DNA from: Candidatus Izemoplasma sp.
GTDB taxonomy: Bacteria; Bacillota_I; Bacilli_A; Izemoplasmatales; Izemoplasmataceae
Direction of reading: 5' to 3'
Length of the DNA stretch: 7,399 nucleotides
Assembly (NCBI GenBank): GCA_007123975.1
Contig: SLFZ01000010.1
Span: 1 to 7,399, forward strand
Part shown: piece by piece, positions 5,688-7,399 of the stretch
Layout: each line of letters starts with the position of its first letter
How positions within the stretch are numbered: position 1 is the first letter of the stretch
The notes under the pieces: generated by a model
The model's database searches: none
Seen by the model: only the letters and a program-made list of their open reading frames with translations
Told to the model about the DNA's origin: nothing
Position numbers and translations under genes: made by a program

Positions 5688-6287
5688 TCAGTATTTTTTT
5701 CTTCCTTCTAAGGCTTTGAGAAGCGTCATGTCGTCGGCGTAACTTAAATTTCCGCCGGCCGGCAAGCCATAAGCGATGCGCGTGACCAATAAATCGGTCT
5801 TTTGAAGCAGGCGGTTGATGTAGAGCGCCGTGGTCTCTCCTTCTTCGCTTAAGTTGAGGGCGAGGATGACTTCTTGATGGGCGTCGTCTTTTAGCCGTTC
5901 GAGCAGTTCGCGGATGCGTAAATCTTCAGGCCCGACGCCGTCGCTTGGGGCGATGGCGCCACCAAGCACGTGGTAAAGCCCGTCGTACGTTCCGGTTTTT
6001 TCCACCACGAGAAGGTCTTTCGTCTCTTCGACCACGAGGATTTTCCGGCGGTCGCGGGTGGTGTCGCTGCATACGTGACAGACGGGTTTATCGGTCAAGT
6101 TCCCGCACGTGGTGCACGGTTTGATTTCTTCGCTCACGCGGTGCAAGGATTCCATAAACCCAATCACGTCGTCTTTTTCGAAGTGGTTGATCAAATAAAA
6201 CGCGTAGCGTTCCGCGGTCTTCTTCCCGATTCCGGGAAAGCGCATGAAATGGTCGATCAGCGCACGGATTGCGTCGGGGTATTCCAC
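5688..6287 (-). CDS. recR: Recombination mediator protein RecR
   Basis: RecR helps load RecA at gaps and breaks together with RecF and RecO, in the cytoplasm at damaged DNA. The protein has 199 residues, the family norm. In order: helix-hairpin-helix around FPGIGKKTAERYAF (17-30); zinc finger with Cys58, Cys61, Cys70, Cys73 (CTTC and CHVC pairs); Toprim domain from about 81 with VVEE (85-88), YHVLGGAIAPSDGVGP (105-120) and SEEGETTALYI (147-157); C-terminal RIAYGLPAGGNLSYADDMTLLKALEGR. The usual Firmicutes text ATNPxxEGEATA reads ALNLSEEGETTA here, a mild divergence. The start is GTG at 6287, 3 nt after the ybaB stop; MEYPDAIRALIDHF matches typical RecR N-termini, so the start is secure. It ends TGA followed at once by TAA. 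Neighbours dnaX and ybaB form the conserved dnaX-ybaB-recR cluster. Confidence 0.97.
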   Translation of the reverse strand: MEYPDAIRALIDHFMRFPGIGKKTAERYAFYLINHFEKDDVIGFMESLHRVSEEIKPCTTCGNLTDKPVCHVCSDTTRDRRKILVVEETKDLLVVEKTGTYDGLYHVLGGAIAPSDGVGPEDLRIRELLERLKDDAHQEVILALNLSEEGETTALYINRLLQKTDLLVTRIAYGLPAGGNLSYADDMTLLKALEGRKKY

Positions 6288-6290
6288 GCG

Positions 6291-6602
6291 TTAAAACATC
6301 CCTGGCATGCCGCCGAGGCCTTGAGAAAATTGACCCATGGTCGCCTGTGTTTCGTCGTCGATTTTTTTCATGCAGTCGTTGATTGCGGCGATGATCGTGT
6401 CTTGAAGCATCTCGGCGTCTTCGGGAAGGTCGAATGCGTCATAGTTGATGTCAATCCGTTGCATTTCTTTGGAGCCGTTAAACTCGACCTTGACCGCGCC
6501 GCCACCGGCGGAGCCGTAAAACGTTGACGCTTCGAGTTCTTTTTGGGCTTTCATCATGTCTTTTTGCATTTGTTGGAGTTTCTTAATCATCGATGGGTTC
6601 AT
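6291..6602 (-). CDS. ybaB: Nucleoid-associated protein, YbaB/EbfC family
   Basis: Small DNA-binding protein of the YbaB/EbfC family, which forms dimers that bind DNA and help shape the nucleoid. At 103 residues it has the usual size. The N-terminal Met- and Lys-rich helix (MIKKLQQMQKDMMKAQKELEAS, 5-26) is the family hallmark. It is followed by the conserved core GGGAVKVEFNGSKEMQRIDI (33-52), MLQDTIIAAINDCMKKIDDE (65-84) and a Gly/Met-rich tail GLGGMPGMF. The ATG at 6602 has AAGGAG 8 nt upstream. It lies between dnaX and recR, with a 3-nt gap on each side and in the same frame as both. Confidence 0.96.
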   Translation of the reverse strand: MNPSMIKKLQQMQKDMMKAQKELEASTFYGSAGGGAVKVEFNGSKEMQRIDINYDAFDLPEDAEMLQDTIIAAINDCMKKIDDETQATMGQFSQGLGGMPGMF

Positions 6603-6605
6603 GTC

Positions 6606-7399
6606 TCATTCTCCTTCTTGTCTGGTTTTGACGATGTCGCCGAAAAGGTCTTTCGCTTCCTTGAGGCTTTCCGATTCGACGTCGGCATAGTCATCGCCGT
6701 TGTCACGAATTTCAATGAGTTTGGGATGGTCGACGGGCTCGAGTTTAATGAACTCGTCGTCGTCTTTGCGTTGTCGGAACTTCTTGACGTACTCACGGCT
6801 CACACCTTCCCAGAGCTCTGCCGGGAAAGCCATGAACATGATCGGGTGTTTGAAGTAGCGCTCAAGCAAATCGACGATGCGCTTTTTCAAATCCGGCGAC
6901 ATCAACCTATTACAAAGCGGATAGCTATCGTACGTCACAATCAACATCACGCCGTTGGTTGCGGCCAAGTTGCCTTCGGTGATGAACTTGGCGATTTCGA
7001 GGTCGTCGCCTTCGGCGAAGCGTTCGATGTCGTACCATTTTTTCACCATGTCGATGCGTTTTTCACGGTCGGCAGAATTGAGCACATCCTCGATGTAACG
7101 GATGTCGAAGGTGCGGTAATTCCGCTTCGTGTATTTGGCATGCATTGCCTTGAATTTATCTTCCTGCGTTTCTTCTTTGGGTCGTTCCGGTGCGGGTTCT
7201 TCCTTTTTAACGGGCGTTTCTTCCTCATCGGAGCTGTGATCGTCTTCCTCAACGGGCTCATCGTCTGAATCGTCAAACATCCGCCTGGCTTCTTCTTGGG
7301 CGTCGTCACGGGAGAAGCGGCTCGGGGTTGGCGCGCCGTCGTGTTCAAGGCGCTCAAAGCGTTGCTCGAGCGCATCGATGGCTTGCCGCATTTTCTCAA
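6606..7399 (-). CDS. dnaX: DNA polymerase III subunit gamma/tau, C-terminal part (5' end beyond window)
   Basis: C-terminal portion of the clamp-loader subunit that links the loader to the replicative polymerase. The frame is open to the right edge; the ATPase domain lies outside. The visible part (numbered from the Met codon at 7391, which is internal) begins with a coiled-coil-like segment MRQAIDALEQRFERLEHDG. A long acidic, Pro/Glu/Lys-rich linker follows at about 28-80, then a folded tau-like domain at 85-205: NGVMLIVTYDSYPLCNRL (146-163), a helix with KKRIVDLLERYF (169-180), and IMFMAFPAELWEGVSREYVKKF (184-205). This resembles the end of Gram-positive DnaX (aliphatic strand, helix, IPxxxW). 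The last 50 residues are charged. The call rests on this C-terminal pattern plus the dnaX-ybaB-recR order; without the ATPase domain the domain evidence alone is moderate. Stop is TGA. I see no convincing slippery site for a gamma frameshift here. Confidence 0.88.
   Translation of the reverse strand, partial: EKMRQAIDALEQRFERLEHDGAPTPSRFSRDDAQEEARRMFDDSDDEPVEEDDHSSDEEETPVKKEEPAPERPKEETQEDKFKAMHAKYTKRNYRTFDIRYIEDVLNSADREKRIDMVKKWYDIERFAEGDDLEIAKFITEGNLAATNGVMLIVTYDSYPLCNRLMSPDLKKRIVDLLERYFKHPIMFMAFPAELWEGVSREYVKKFRQRKDDDEFIKLEPVDHPKLIEIRDNGDDYADVESESLKEAKDLFGDIVKTRQEGE

Noticed and set aside
7032..7050. Run of A's in dnaX (minus strand) as a programmed frameshift site
   Set aside because: In frame it reads GTG AAA AAA TGG, which does not fit the X XXY YYZ slippery pattern; the other A-run near 7205 also fails it.
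6543..7268. 241-codon open frame on the plus strand opposite dnaX, and a similar 185-codon frame at 5970-6527
   Set aside because: They are antisense to well-supported genes, are rich in Phe/Val/His/Asp as expected of mirrored acidic coding DNA, and show no recognisable domain.
1..7399. tRNA or rRNA genes, CRISPR arrays, insertion sequences, attachment sites
   Set aside because: No cloverleaf-like segments, regularly spaced repeats, transposase motifs or terminal inverted repeats were seen; nearly all DNA is accounted for by the listed genes.

Overview
Every gene in this window lies on the minus strand, so transcription runs from the right edge (7399) to the left edge (1). Coding density is high, base composition is roughly balanced, and TGA is used as a stop (dnaX and recR both end in TGA) while tryptophan is TGG. 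The proteins suggest a Gram-positive-type cell with lipoproteins anchored in a single membrane, low on the Firmicutes/Mollicutes branch. A free-living, standard-code Mollicutes relative (Acholeplasma-, Haloplasma- or Izemoplasma-like) is my best guess. It rests on protein style and gene order, not on a marker gene.

Right part (7399-5688): the conserved DNA-maintenance cluster dnaX (3' part only), ybaB/ebfC and recR. All three genes sit in one continuous reading frame, each pair separated by a stop codon plus one codon. Middle (5687-5285): a small monocistronic-looking unit with an extended -10 promoter, an unrecognised 100-residue membrane protein, and a strong intrinsic terminator that begins at the gene's stop codon.

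Left part (5284-1): an ABC import operon in the order ATPase (MalK/UgpC type), permease (MalF/UgpA type), permease (MalG/UgpE type), lipoprotein substrate-binding protein (family 1), and a surface lipoprotein with a complete staphylococcal-nuclease (SNase) active site. The nuclease start codon overlaps the stop of the binding protein (TAATG). The nuclease gene runs off the left edge, but its nuclease domain is essentially complete. A promoter precedes the ATPase. A second promoter-like element, overlapped by a cre/LacI-type palindrome, precedes the binding protein and could give extra, catabolite-controlled expression of the two surface lipoproteins.

The most interesting reading is that binding protein, transporter and nuclease form one scavenging system: the nuclease cuts extracellular nucleic acid at the cell surface and the ABC importer takes up a product (nucleotide, nucleoside, sugar phosphate or short oligonucleotide). 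The neighbourhood suggests this; the sequence alone does not prove the substrate. The ATPase also carries an unusual acidic insertion of about 45-55 residues in its C-terminal regulatory domain.
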